From Bin5 sp965221345 (GTDB lineage Bacteria; Chloroflexota; Anaerolineae; Caldilineales; Caldilineaceae): a DNA stretch of 64,000 nucleotides. Positions 51,513 to 60,840 of this stretch are shown here, piece by piece. A program made the position numbers and the translations under genes. Location: positions 3,038,001 through 3,102,000 of the forward strand of contig CBDCSD010000002.1 in assembly GCA_965221345.1 (NCBI GenBank), read 5' to 3'. How positions within the stretch are numbered: position 1 is the first letter of the stretch; every line of letters begins with the position of its first letter. A model generated the notes under the pieces. That model was not told the DNA's origin and ran no database searches. It saw only the letters and a list, made by a program, of their open reading frames with translations.

Positions 51513-52493
51513 TCACGGTTGCTGCGCGCCGGCCGTTTCCACGTAGACGGCGTAGAGCGACTGGCTGCCGGCCATAAAAAGCCTGTTTTTGCCCGCGCCG
51601 CCGAAACAGAGATTGGCGCAGATTTCCGGCAGATGGATCTGACCGATGCGGATTCCGTCGGGCGCGTAGCAATGGACGCCGTCAAACCCGGGCCCGGCCC
51701 AGCCTGCCGCCGCCCACAGGTTGCCGTCTTCGTCGCAACGGATGCCGTCGGCCATACCAGGTTTCATATCGACAAAGAGGCGGCCGTTTTCAAGTCGATT
51801 GTCCGCGGTTACGTCAAAAACGCGGATGTGGGAGGGGCCGTCCGGGTCGTGGGAACTTCCGGTATCGACAATGTAAAGCAGCTCCTCGTCGGGCGAAAAA
51901 CAAAGGCCGTTGGGGCGCAGGAAGTCGTCGGCTACGATCGTGGCCTCGCCCGAATCGGGATCGAGGCGATAGACGCGGGTTGGCAGTTCCGCCTCGGCAA
52001 CCTGGCCTTCGTAGTTCAGCATGATGCCGTAGCCCGGGTCGGTGAACCAGACGCTGCCGTCGGAATGGACCACGACATCGTTGGGCGAGCTGAGGCGCTT
52101 GCCTTCAAAACTGTCCATCAGGACGGTGATCGAGCCATCGTGCTCGGTGCGCGTAACGCGGCGCCCGGTATGCTCACAGGTAACGAGCCGCCCTTGCCGA
52201 TCGCGCGTATTTCCGTTGCTGTGTTGGGAAGGGCTGCGATAAACGCTGACCTCCCCGCTTTCCTCGTTCCAACGCAGCATCCGATTATTGGGAATGTCGC
52301 TCCAGATCAGGCAGCGCGCGTCTCCGAACCAGACTGGTCCTTCGGCCCAGCGGCAGCCTGTGAAGAGACGTTCGACGACGGCGTTGCCAATCCTGTAACT
52401 GCTGAAGCGTTCGTCAAGCGCCTCGACCGCCGGGTCGGGGTAACGAACGACTCCCCCGCTCCAATCCCGCTCTGCCAATGATGGCGTGGACAT
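51513..52493 (-). CDS. SMP-30/gluconolactonase family protein
   Basis: This is a six-bladed lactonase of about 326 residues with the calcium-ligand glutamate in RWAEGPVWFG, further ligands in RLSSPNDVVVHSDGS and DFLRPNGLCFS, and YIVDTGSSHDPD contributing the late aspartate. The ATG at 52493 has AAGGAG eight bases upstream. It would open a sugar lactone made by the nearby dehydrogenase and hand the acid to the YjhG-like dehydratase. It is paralogous to the 38109 gene but not a recent duplicate. Confidence 0.88.
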   Translation of the reverse strand: MSTPSLAERDWSGGVVRYPDPAVEALDERFSSYRIGNAVVERLFTGCRWAEGPVWFGDARCLIWSDIPNNRMLRWNEESGEVSVYRSPSQHSNGNTRDRQGRLVTCEHTGRRVTRTEHDGSITVLMDSFEGKRLSSPNDVVVHSDGSVWFTDPGYGIMLNYEGQVAEAELPTRVYRLDPDSGEATIVADDFLRPNGLCFSPDEELLYIVDTGSSHDPDGPSHIRVFDVTADNRLENGRLFVDMKPGMADGIRCDEDGNLWAAAGWAGPGFDGVHCYAPDGIRIGQIHLPEICANLCFGGAGKNRLFMAGSQSLYAVYVETAGAQQP

Positions 52494-52579
52494 GTACATT
52501 TCTCCTTACTGAATGACGGTGGGTAAGCAAACTCCTGATTCTGGACATTATCGCAGACCTGACGCCTCGCTGCCCAGAT

Positions 52580-54520
52580 TCACAATGGCCAGAAAACCGG
52601 AATCAGTACCGTAGCCAGCGCCCACATAATGACCGTCAGCGGTATGCCAATACGCAGGTAGTCGCCAAACGTGTATCCGCCGGCGCCTCTGACAATTGCG
52701 TTGGTCTGATATCCCATCGGCGTCATGAAGCTGGCCGACGCGCCAAAGGCGATCGTCATCAGCAGAGGCTGTGGGTTCACCTGCAGGGTAGTGGCCAGCG
52801 AGAGCGCGATAGGGGTGAGGAGCACGGCAACCGCATTGTTGCTGATCAACTGTGTCAGCAGACTGGTGAAAAGATAGAACAAGGAGAGCATTACGACCGG
52901 GCTCACTTGGCCGGCAAGCGAAACAAGCTGATCCACGAGCAACTGCGCAAGTCCGGTTTTCTGCATTGCAATGCCCATAGGGATAGTGCCGGCCAGCAGT
53001 AGCAGTGTTGCGCCGTCGAGAGATGACATAGCCTCGTCGGCGCGCAGACAGCGGGTAGCGACCATCAGAGCGGCGCCGCCCAGCGCCAATATGACGATAG
53101 GGATAGCGGTCAGGCTGGCCAACAAGATGACTGCCCCCATGATCAGGAGCGCCAAGCGATTCTTGCCATGTCTTACGATGGCGGACTCCACGCCCTCGAC
53201 AATCAGGAGCTTATACAGTTCGCTCACCGCGTGCAGGCCGGAACGTGCTCCCTGCAGGAGCAAGACATCTCCGCTATGCAGGCGCGCCTGACGCGGGCCG
53301 ACTCTGCGTTGACCGCCTCGACGCTGCAAACCCAGCACCTGAACTTGGTGACTGTCTTCGAACTCCAGCTGGGCCAGTTGGCGGCCGATGGCCACCGACT
53401 CCGGCAAGATGACCGCCTCGACAATTCGGGAGGCGGGTGAGGCGCCGGCCGACCTGTCGGCAGGCGGCGGCGCGGACTGTCCCGGCCCCGTTGCAAATCC
53501 TGAGTAAGTTTCGACAAAGCGAGCGATCAAGGGCGGCGCGCCGCAGATCACTAGTACGTCGTCCTCCTGGATGCGAAGTGATTCCGCCTCCTGCGCCTCG
53601 AACCTCCTGACCAGGCCAAATCGTGAGGGTTGGGGACGCCGGGCACGGTAGGGTCTGCCGTCCCGCAGTAGTTCGAGCAACTCGATACGTTCCTGCGCCG
53701 AATCGCCGTTGCTGTGAAGAGCCCTGCGCAAGTGAGTCAGGCGTCGGTGGTGACGCTCCGACCTGCGACGAGAGAATTGAACGCCGGCGGCTTCGTTGAA
53801 CAGTTCGCCAACGTTCTTGCCGAGCAGCGGACTCATCTTTTCGACGATCAGTTCGGCGACGAAAGGCGTGCGCTGGTGGCGGCCCTCGCCCAGCCCTCCT
53901 GCCGGCGCCCGGTCAGGCAGCAACTTTTGGCTTGTCAAAACGACAAAGATGCCGCCGGCAACGGTGAAAACCAGGCCGAGGGGCGTAAAGGTCAAGAGAT
54001 TGAAGCCAGGCCCTCCCGCGGCCCGGTAGAGATCATCGACCAGGATGTTGGTACTGGTGCCCAAGAGGGTGATGGTGCCGCCCAACACAGCAAAATAGCT
54101 CAAGGGTATCAGCAGTTTGGACGGCTGAATGCGAAAGCGCTGGCTGAGAGAAAGCACGACCGGCGCCATCATGACAACGACAGGCGTGTTATTCATAATA
54201 GCGCTTGCCAGGGGAATGACACCCCCTAACAGAATGAGCAGGCGGCGGGGACTTCCGCCGGAGAAGCGCGCCAGACCTATTGTCACGATCTCAAGTGCAC
54301 CGGTGCGAAGGAGTCCACCGCTGATCACGAACATTGCGCCCACTGTAAGCGTGGCAGTGCTGGCAAAACCGGAGAGCGCCTCGCCAGTATCCAGAATCCC
54401 GGTCAGGGCAAGCGTCGCGATGACGAGGGCCGAAGTCGTCTCTGTCGCCAACCAGTCAGTAAGATAGAGATAGGACGCCACCACAAGAAGGACGGCAAGT
54501 ATGATCATTTCGGCTGTCAT
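52580..54520 (-). CDS. SLC13/DASS-type transporter with two TrkA-C domains
   Basis: This is a 646-residue membrane protein. Two hydrophobic halves, each with a GTSTN/NNAVAV-like re-entrant motif (TLLGTSTNILV; LISNNAVAVLLTP), flank a cytoplasmic central region with two RCK_C/TrkA-C domains (for example ILPESVAIGRQLAQLEFED). It resembles sodium-coupled divalent anion (sulfate, dicarboxylate) transporters. Sulfate uptake or export would suit a genome with sulfatases. Ribosome site weak. The central basic, arginine-rich stretch (SRRRSERHHRRL) is unusual. Confidence 0.85.
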   Translation of the reverse strand: MTAEMIILAVLLVVASYLYLTDWLATETTSALVIATLALTGILDTGEALSGFASTATLTVGAMFVISGGLLRTGALEIVTIGLARFSGGSPRRLLILLGGVIPLASAIMNNTPVVVMMAPVVLSLSQRFRIQPSKLLIPLSYFAVLGGTITLLGTSTNILVDDLYRAAGGPGFNLLTFTPLGLVFTVAGGIFVVLTSQKLLPDRAPAGGLGEGRHQRTPFVAELIVEKMSPLLGKNVGELFNEAAGVQFSRRRSERHHRRLTHLRRALHSNGDSAQERIELLELLRDGRPYRARRPQPSRFGLVRRFEAQEAESLRIQEDDVLVICGAPPLIARFVETYSGFATGPGQSAPPPADRSAGASPASRIVEAVILPESVAIGRQLAQLEFEDSHQVQVLGLQRRGGQRRVGPRQARLHSGDVLLLQGARSGLHAVSELYKLLIVEGVESAIVRHGKNRLALLIMGAVILLASLTAIPIVILALGGAALMVATRCLRADEAMSSLDGATLLLLAGTIPMGIAMQKTGLAQLLVDQLVSLAGQVSPVVMLSLFYLFTSLLTQLISNNAVAVLLTPIALSLATTLQVNPQPLLMTIAFGASASFMTPMGYQTNAIVRGAGGYTFGDYLRIGIPLTVIMWALATVLIPVFWPL

Positions 54521-54953
54521 GGATCGATGGCTCTATTGGGCAAGCGGTCAGTTCCTCCCTGCTCGGGCGAAGCCGGAAAACAGCAATTCAGGATGCCGAA
54601 AGAGACAATTATAAGGGGGAGTTGGCGGCCAAAGAACAGTGAGTGGTCTCGTCTGTGAAGTTTCCCAACTCTAAATCTGGATTCGCATAGCTATCCAGTT
54701 GAAGTGAGCAGACTGTAACACCACTGTTAGAGACGTTGCAGCCATCAGGATACTGTTATGCCTATTTTGAGTCAAGCCGGAAGTGGTGCGGGAAAAGGGA
54801 TAGGCTCACCAATTCCTGCCAGATCCCATGCAAGGATTCGGGTTGACGGAGCGCGCACGTCGTGATAGAGTTCGTGTAATAAGAAGGAGGATTCGCCCCA
54901 CGCCTACAGGCCCGATGGGGATCAACCAAGCAGTTTTTCAAGAGACCTGGAAC
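54521..54953. other. upstream region of the sialidase-like gene, no further gene supported
   Basis: This 433-base divergent region is A/T-richer than its surroundings. It holds a weak plus-strand TTCAGG-17-TATAAG promoter candidate near 54587-54615 and a strong AAGGAGG at 54884-54890 that is not correctly spaced to any in-frame start. The reading frame of the sialidase extends into it from 54828, but without family support. Confidence 0.5.
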
Positions 54954-56027
54954 ATGAGCGAGACGAGCAGAGAGGATACTTCCCGTGAGCGCTGGATAGA
55001 CCCCCTATGCCAGCCTTTGGGGATCGACGTGCGAAAGCCTTATGTCAGATTGCCAGACGGGGGACTGATGGCGGTTGCTGGGAACGCCACCATCGTCAGT
55101 AGTGATGACGGCGCCAGTTGGCAAGCTCCGCGCCCCATATACCGCGGCGACGGTCCCGACCTGCCTCCTCCCGGACCAGGTATACCCGCAAACCGGGGAC
55201 AGTTGTTGTCTACACGCGACGGCGTCCTTGTCTTTGTCTGGATGGATGCCCGCGTCTTGAATTGGGACGATGAGACCGGAGAACCGGGCGCCGATGCCCG
55301 CGGTGACCTGTGGGCCATCCGCAGTCTGGACGGTGGCGCCACCTGGGTTGACCGCCAGCGACTCTATCGTGGGGTATGCGGCCACCCGCCCATCAACATG
55401 ATCGAAACTGTTAACGGCCGCATTGTTGTGACGGCCCAGTTCTACCTGCGCCTCCCAGGTAGAAACGTAATTCGCGTGTACTCGTCGGGCGATTCCGGTA
55501 AGTGCTGGCGCGGAAGCAACATCATCGACCTCGGAGGCCACGGTCACCATGACGGCGCCTTCGAGCCCACCTTCGTACAGCGGAAGGATGGCGCCCTTTG
55601 GATGCTGATACGCACCAATTGGGATCGTTTCTGGGAAGCGATCTCCAGTGACGACGGCCTGTCGTGGCGTACTATCCGGCCCAGCACAATTGAGGCCAGC
55701 ACCTCGCCGGGCTATCTTGCCCGACTGGAGAGCGGACGTCTACTCCTCGTCTGGAATCGCCTATATCCGGAAGGGGCGGACAGTTTCCCCAGACGCAGCA
55801 ACCAGCTGTCGGAAGATGAAGCCAGTTGGCACAGGGAGGAGCTTTCCGTCTCCGTTTCCGTAGATGAAGGGCACAATTGGTCGACTCCGCGCGTGATTGC
55901 CCGCGAAAAAGATACGTGGATATCCTATCCCTACGTCTTTGAGCCGGCGCCGGGCCAACTCTGGATTACGACCGGTCAGGGAGATCTGCGGCTTCGCGTA
56001 GCCGAAAGCGATCTGTTTGGCAGTTGA
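54954..56027 (+). CDS. sialidase/BNR-repeat family protein
   Basis: This is a protein of about 357 residues with five Asp-box (S-x-D-x-G-x-x-W) repeats: SSDDGASW, SLDGGATW, SSGDSGKCW, SSDDGLSW and SVDEGHNW. These form a six-bladed propeller of the exo-sialidase type. The FRIP-type arginine is not obvious, so it may hydrolyse a different glycosidic bond or only bind sugars. No signal peptide with the 54954 start; longer starts at 54915 and 54828 are possible. Neighbouring sugar-acid genes fit carbohydrate use. Confidence 0.78.
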   Translation: MSETSREDTSRERWIDPLCQPLGIDVRKPYVRLPDGGLMAVAGNATIVSSDDGASWQAPRPIYRGDGPDLPPPGPGIPANRGQLLSTRDGVLVFVWMDARVLNWDDETGEPGADARGDLWAIRSLDGGATWVDRQRLYRGVCGHPPINMIETVNGRIVVTAQFYLRLPGRNVIRVYSSGDSGKCWRGSNIIDLGGHGHHDGAFEPTFVQRKDGALWMLIRTNWDRFWEAISSDDGLSWRTIRPSTIEASTSPGYLARLESGRLLLVWNRLYPEGADSFPRRSNQLSEDEASWHREELSVSVSVDEGHNWSTPRVIAREKDTWISYPYVFEPAPGQLWITTGQGDLRLRVAESDLFGS

Positions 56028-56146
56028 GGCCGGCAACCTTGGAGTAGCAAGCTGAGGACGCAGAAAACGGGGAGCGGCGAACTAGCGCCACCGGACACGG
56101 CCTGGTGCAAGGAAAGTTCTCATGGGGCCGGAGAAAGAAGAGAAAG

Positions 56147-56218
56147 AGCGGGCGAACGGACTCGAACCGTCGACATTCAGCTTGGGAAGCTGACGTTCTA
56201 CCACTGAACTACGCCCGC
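56147..56218 (-). tRNA. tRNA-Gly (anticodon CCC)
   Basis: A complete cloverleaf: seven-base acceptor stem (GCGGGCG with CGCCCGC), D arm TTCAGTGGTAGAA, anticodon stem TCAGC/GCTGA with loop TTCCCAA giving CCC, and T loop GGTTCGAGTCC. Discriminator T; CCA is not encoded. Length 72. Confidence 0.95.
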
Positions 56219-56936
56219 AAACTGATCAAACGTCTTGATACCAAGATTGCCAGTGGGGCAAAAGAGCTATCGCCACTATAATACAAATGCGCCTGAAGAC
56301 TGTCAAGTTAACGACAACGCCGCCTCAGGGCTATCGCGAACTTCGTGATAGCAGCGGCGTGTCTGCTATTTCCAGGAGAAAACGAGTTTTGACGGCCTCG
56401 ATTTCGCCTGAATGGCGCCTGAAACTTGCTCATTTTTCGATCGCGTAGGTGAACGTGGCTGAAAATTCGAAGTTCGCGAATGCCCAGAACGCCCAGGGCA
56501 ATTGCATCAAATAAGGACAAACCCACGTGAGGCTGCCTGAATCGGGTAGGGGCACCCCTTGTGGGCGCCCTTCTCAGGGCATAACGCCTAGAACTGTGCA
56601 GATCGTAGTGCGCTATCGCAAATTCCATACGTCTTTGGCGACTGGAGGCCGGTTTCTTGGCCGAAAAAAGAAGACAATTGGTAGGGGCGCCCCTTGTGGG
56701 TGCCCTTCGTCGGCTATTTTGGCGTCCGAATTAAGATGCGTTTGCCCTGCCAGAACGCCGCTTGCGTTAAACTTTCAGATCGTGTAAAACTAAGAAGTGG
56801 AGTGCTACGATTTCGAATCAGGAAAGCCCCCCTGATGCTTCCAATACCAAGCTTTAATCTTTCGGGATGAAGAGTTCCGGGTATGGCTTACATTTGACGC
56901 ATATGACACTAATTCGTTATAGGAGGGAACAATCGG
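56219..56936. other. intergenic region holding repeat copy 1
   Basis: This 718-base stretch lies between the tRNA gene and the DUF4268 gene. Its main content is the dispersed repeat at 56493-56746. A short low-GC segment at 56771-56930 carries the AGGAGG ribosome site of the next gene. Frames here have no recognisable family match. Confidence 0.6.
56493..56746 (+). repeat. dispersed repeat, copy 1 (254 bp) with two palindromic units
   Basis: This segment is nearly identical to 60916-61227 and in the same orientation. It contains two copies of a 26-bp palindromic unit, GGTAGGGGCGCCCCTTGTGG plus GCGCCC (variants at 56545 and 56680), joined by a conserved spacer with GATCGTAGTGCGCTATCGC and GGCCGGTTTCTTGGCCG. 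No coding potential. It looks like a REP/MITE-type intergenic element. Confidence 0.9.
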
Positions 56937-57992
56937 ATGATACAGTTTGACTTTGGCCGCCTGGAACAAATAGAACTGCGAACGGTATGGGTGAGTGAAG
57001 ACAGCGACTTTGCCACGTGGCTGGCCCGGGGCGACAGTCTGGCACTGCTGGGAGAGGCGATCAACCTGGAATTGGAGTTGGAAGACATGGAGGGCTGGGT
57101 TGCGCCCTACCCGCGCGGCGTGGTCTGCCGTACACGCGGCAGTGGCGGCTATGTGATCATAGAGAATCAGTTGGAGCATACTGACCAAAGTCATTTGGGA
57201 CAACTCCTCACCTATGCAGCGGAGTTGAAGGCAGTGACGATGGTGTGGGTGGCGGCTCAATTTACTCAGGAAGATCGAAATACACTCAACTGGTTGAATG
57301 AAATTACGAGTGAAAACATAAGTTTTTTCGGATTGGAAGTAGAGTTGTGGCGAATCGGCGAATCCCCCCTGGCCCCCAAATTCCATCTTGTAAGTAAGCC
57401 GAATGCCTGGGATGGAAGTTCGGATACACCCACTCGAAGCGTTGTCGACAGCACGCCGACCCCGGCGCCTTCGGCAGAGCCAGACGAGACATCGCTTGAG
57501 GATCAGCTGCAGCAAGTTGAAAACGATTTGCAACTGGAATATCAGCTCGTAGAAAATGAACTGCAGATGGAGTATTGGCAAGCGCTGCGGAAGCATCTGG
57601 AGACCAGCGAAAGTTTCATCCGCCCCGGAACGCCGCGATCGCAAAACTGGATGAACTTCGACGTTGGCCACTGGCGTCTGCGCATGACTGCCTTCAACAA
57701 CATGCGTGAAGGCGGAATCGGCGTACAACTGGTGATCCGCGAAGGTGATGCCGAGGTCTCTTACAATACACTGTACCAGCAGCGCGGGGAGATTGGAGCT
57801 GAAATCGGAGATGCGCTGGAGTGGCGCGAACTGCCTGAACACAAGCAAGGGCAGGTGATGTTGCGAAGGTACAATGCCGATCCGACCAACCGGGCCCAAT
57901 GGCCGGAGCAGCATGCCTGGTTCAAAGAAAAACTGGAATCATTCGACCGAGCGTTCCGGCCCCGAATCACGACATTTGGCGGCTCTAATTAG
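56937..57992 (+). CDS. DUF4268-type protein with restriction-endonuclease-like core
   Basis: The 351-residue protein has an N-terminal PD-(D/E)xK-like region (VIIENQLEHTDQSHLGQLLTYAA) and a C-terminal DUF4268 domain (WRLRMTAFNNMREGGIGVQL, EWRELPEHKQ). Between them, at about residues 184-205, an 11-residue acidic segment is duplicated (QVENDLQLEY then LVENELQMEY). A fine GGAGG stands about ten bases before the ATG. Function unknown; relatives occur near restriction and defence genes. Confidence 0.78.
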   Translation: MIQFDFGRLEQIELRTVWVSEDSDFATWLARGDSLALLGEAINLELELEDMEGWVAPYPRGVVCRTRGSGGYVIIENQLEHTDQSHLGQLLTYAAELKAVTMVWVAAQFTQEDRNTLNWLNEITSENISFFGLEVELWRIGESPLAPKFHLVSKPNAWDGSSDTPTRSVVDSTPTPAPSAEPDETSLEDQLQQVENDLQLEYQLVENELQMEYWQALRKHLETSESFIRPGTPRSQNWMNFDVGHWRLRMTAFNNMREGGIGVQLVIREGDAEVSYNTLYQQRGEIGAEIGDALEWRELPEHKQGQVMLRRYNADPTNRAQWPEQHAWFKEKLESFDRAFRPRITTFGGSN

Positions 57993-58135
57993 TGGTGTCG
58001 AGGTTCACTGCTCGCCGGACCTCGCGAGGCAATCGAAAAACGCCGACCATACTGTTTCGGCCTGTCCAGAGCCGTATGGGCGGCGCCCTTCCTTTACTCT
58101 CGCTTCGGGCCGATCTGTCTCTTTCCCCGCTTTGA

Positions 58136-59176
58136 CTATTCCCCAAGAATCTCAGCCACAAACTTTCCGTCGGACATAATTCGTTCGCCGTCCACATCAA
58201 TTGTGCACTGCGTTGGAATGACGTCGACATGGTGTTCGGACTTCCAGTCAGCGCCGGTCTGTTTGCCGTAGGGGTCGCCGAAGGCCACGTGCACCCCAGG
58301 AAATTTCTCATCCTGTAGCAGATTTCCGACCAGTCCGGTCAGCGCGATGTTGGTGCCAATCGCGAATTCGCCAACACGATCAGCGTTTTCGGCGCCAAAA
58401 ATATAGGATCGGACATCCTTTTCCAGAGAGCTATCCTCGCAGCGCACCGCACGCACCAGCCCGTCTTCAACCACAAAAGTGACCGGCGTGTCGAGAATTC
58501 CGTATCGTTCGCTGAAATAGTCGCCCAGTTCGTCCACTACCAGCGCACCATTGGCGTTGCCCGGCGAGGTGAACGTCTCCCCCTCCGGCAGGTTCCCCCA
58601 CTTGCCCGGCTCATGGTAAAGGCCGTGGCAGGGGATCCAGTTGAATTCTGGGTTAAACGTGGCAGTGAAATCCGTCCCTTTCGGACTGGTGACCCGGATC
58701 TCCGCGGCGCGGCGGACAAGCTCGTGTACACGCATGGTTACATCGAAAATGCGTTGATAATCGACCCGCATTCCCTGCATCATCAGAGGGGGCGTGATGT
58801 TGATCATGTGGCCGTGGCGGGCGCCGCCCGGATTGGCCTGCATGACTGCCGGCATATAGGCCATACGAAACTTCAACTCGCCCGGCCGACTACTGGCGGT
58901 ATAAAAACTGACGTGGGGCTGGAATCGCGCCAATGTATCCTGGAGCTTACCGGGGATCTCTGTTATGGGGCGAGTTCCGAGCGATTCCAGAGTGAACGTC
59001 TCTACGGCAGCGGCTATGGGACTTGCGGCGTCGCCCAGTGCTTGGCTGATCAGCGCCGAGCCTTCGTCGCCCAGAATGAGCACGCGTTCGCCGGGCTGCA
59101 CTGCCATACAGATTCTTACCGCCACCTCGGCGCCAGGCCGCATGTCGTCAAGAGTATAATTCCTGGTCTCAATCAT
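58136..59176 (-). CDS. M29-type (aminopeptidase T-like) leucyl aminopeptidase
   Basis: This is a metallopeptidase-like protein of about 346 residues. Supporting features are VRICMAVQPGERVLILGDE, the FTATFNPEFNWIPCHGLYHEPG region, the glutamates of EFAIGTN, and TGADWKSEHHVDVI near the C terminus, as in thermophilic M29 enzymes. The start at 59176 follows GGAGG and avoids overlap with the transporter gene; a longer frame reaches 59392. It would trim N-terminal residues from peptides in the cytoplasm, perhaps those imported by the oligopeptide transporter. Confidence 0.72.
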   Translation of the reverse strand: MIETRNYTLDDMRPGAEVAVRICMAVQPGERVLILGDEGSALISQALGDAASPIAAAVETFTLESLGTRPITEIPGKLQDTLARFQPHVSFYTASSRPGELKFRMAYMPAVMQANPGGARHGHMINITPPLMMQGMRVDYQRIFDVTMRVHELVRRAAEIRVTSPKGTDFTATFNPEFNWIPCHGLYHEPGKWGNLPEGETFTSPGNANGALVVDELGDYFSERYGILDTPVTFVVEDGLVRAVRCEDSSLEKDVRSYIFGAENADRVGEFAIGTNIALTGLVGNLLQDEKFPGVHVAFGDPYGKQTGADWKSEHHVDVIPTQCTIDVDGERIMSDGKFVAEILGE

Positions 59177-59259
59177 TGCCTTACATACCTCCAGGACTGT
59201 GATAAGAAAAGAATCGACTTCGTTGCGATCAGCGGAAATTCCTACTGTGGTAGCTCCAC

Positions 59260-60840
59260 TTACCCAAGTATAACCGGCTCTTCGGGGTATTGAAGCAAAG
59301 AGGGGCGCTCGCGCTGCGCCAGAGCAATGACTATGGTCAATGGCCCCAGGCGGCCCCAAAACATGGTAAACGCGATCAACGCCTGCCCCCATGCATTGAG
59401 CTTGTGCGTGAAGCCCAGAGAGTAGCCGGCATTTGCAAAGGCGCTTACTACCTCGAAACCAAGCTCGAATATATCGCCCTGGTTCAGCAAAGAAAGAACG
59501 ATCGTGACGGCCCCAACCAGAAGCGTGCTGACCGTCATAATCGCAACCGCTTTATTCAGTGTCTCTCTGGGCACGGAACGGCCAAACGCCACCGCCTGGT
59601 TGTCTCCACCCTTTGCCGTTGCCAGGGCGGAGATCAGCAACACACCTACGGTGCTGCTGGTAACCCCGCCGGCCATGCTTGCCGGGGCGCCGCCAATGAA
59701 CATCCAGAACAGCAGCATGAGCTGCGTACTCTGACTGAGTTGATCGATAGGCAGGATAGTCAGACCGGCTGTCCGTGAGGATATTATCGTGAAGATGCTG
59801 ATTGCAAGCTGCTCGCCGAAGGAGTGAGCGGCCAAGGTGACATCATAGAGTTGGCGATCAAGTAGCATTACGGCCAGGCCGACGATAAGGAGCACGGCGG
59901 TCAGCGACAATGTAATGCGAGTGTTTAATGCCAGCATGCGATTCCTGAAGTAGCTGACCACATCGTACAACACGGCAACGCCGACGCCGCCCAGGATAAT
60001 CAGGGCAGACATCACCGCAAGCGTATAGTAATCGGCGCCGAACCCGAACACGGCAGCGTGGCCGCTGCCGGCGAAGAGATCGAATCCGGCATTGCAGTAG
60101 CTGCTGACCGCGTGAAAAAGCGCCAGCCACAACGCCTCCCCTGCCGGGAACTCGGTCCGCCAGCGCAGCCACAACAGCAGTGTGCCAACCGCCTCGATTG
60201 ATACGGTTACGATGAGAACATACAGTGCAATATTGGCGACGCTTCCAAGCCGTCCCCAGTTACGCGTGAGGTTAAACTGCCTGTCGGCGCCTAACGACTG
60301 CTGGATCACGAATCGTTCATTAAGAGTGACCTGCCTCCCTACCAGGCGGAAGAGCAGCACGCTGAAGGCGATAAAGCCAACGCCACCCACCTGAAGCAGA
60401 ATCAAAATAACGAACTGTCCAAAACGACTAAAATCCGTGGACGTCGTGAGCACGCCCAGACCCGTGACGGTGACAGCGCTGGTTGAGGTAAATACTGCCT
60501 CGATCCAAGAGATTGACACGCCCGTGGTAGTGGCGGCCGGCAGCTTCAGTAACAGCGTTCCCAGAAGGACGATGCCGGCAAAGCCGATTATCAGTAAGCG
60601 GGGCGCCTGCGCTCTCGCCAGTCGGTGGTCCGCGGCCTTTCCTGGACGGGCGGCGGCGTCGCGGCGTCGCCCCGTCCCGCTCGAGGGTGGCCCTTGCTGC
60701 GGCTCCTCCCGGAGCTTCAGCAAGAATTCGTCGGAAGCGTCATCCGCAGAATGGAATGTGTTTTCGCTCTTCGGCTCTTCGGCTTCGTTCTTCATCACCA
60801 GTGCAAAAAGGTAGTTGCTCTCGCCGCCCCGGTTGGACAT
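59260..60840 (-). CDS. TrkH/KtrB family potassium transporter
   Basis: The 526-residue membrane protein has four pore-loop motifs of TrkH/KtrB proteins: TSTSAVTVTGLGVL, AVSSYCNAGFDLF, SSRTAGLTIL and VSAFANAGYSLGF, each with the selectivity-filter glycine. An unusually long, polar N-terminal tail of about 80 residues (rich in Glu, Arg and Ser) precedes the first span; an internal ATG at 60795 may be the true start. It needs a TrkA/KtrA regulator, which is not adjacent. Confidence 0.9.
   Translation of the reverse strand: MSNRGGESNYLFALVMKNEAEEPKSENTFHSADDASDEFLLKLREEPQQGPPSSGTGRRRDAAARPGKAADHRLARAQAPRLLIIGFAGIVLLGTLLLKLPAATTTGVSISWIEAVFTSTSAVTVTGLGVLTTSTDFSRFGQFVILILLQVGGVGFIAFSVLLFRLVGRQVTLNERFVIQQSLGADRQFNLTRNWGRLGSVANIALYVLIVTVSIEAVGTLLLWLRWRTEFPAGEALWLALFHAVSSYCNAGFDLFAGSGHAAVFGFGADYYTLAVMSALIILGGVGVAVLYDVVSYFRNRMLALNTRITLSLTAVLLIVGLAVMLLDRQLYDVTLAAHSFGEQLAISIFTIISSRTAGLTILPIDQLSQSTQLMLLFWMFIGGAPASMAGGVTSSTVGVLLISALATAKGGDNQAVAFGRSVPRETLNKAVAIMTVSTLLVGAVTIVLSLLNQGDIFELGFEVVSAFANAGYSLGFTHKLNAWGQALIAFTMFWGRLGPLTIVIALAQRERPSLLQYPEEPVILG

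Noticed and set aside
51465..52481. A 338-codon plus-strand frame opposite the SMP-30 lactonase
   Set aside because: The minus-strand frame has clear lactonase motifs and a good ribosome site; the plus-strand product matches nothing.
58000..58027. A six-bp stem (CGAGGT/ACCTCG) after the DUF4268 gene considered as a terminator
   Set aside because: The stem is short with a long loop and there is no T-run.
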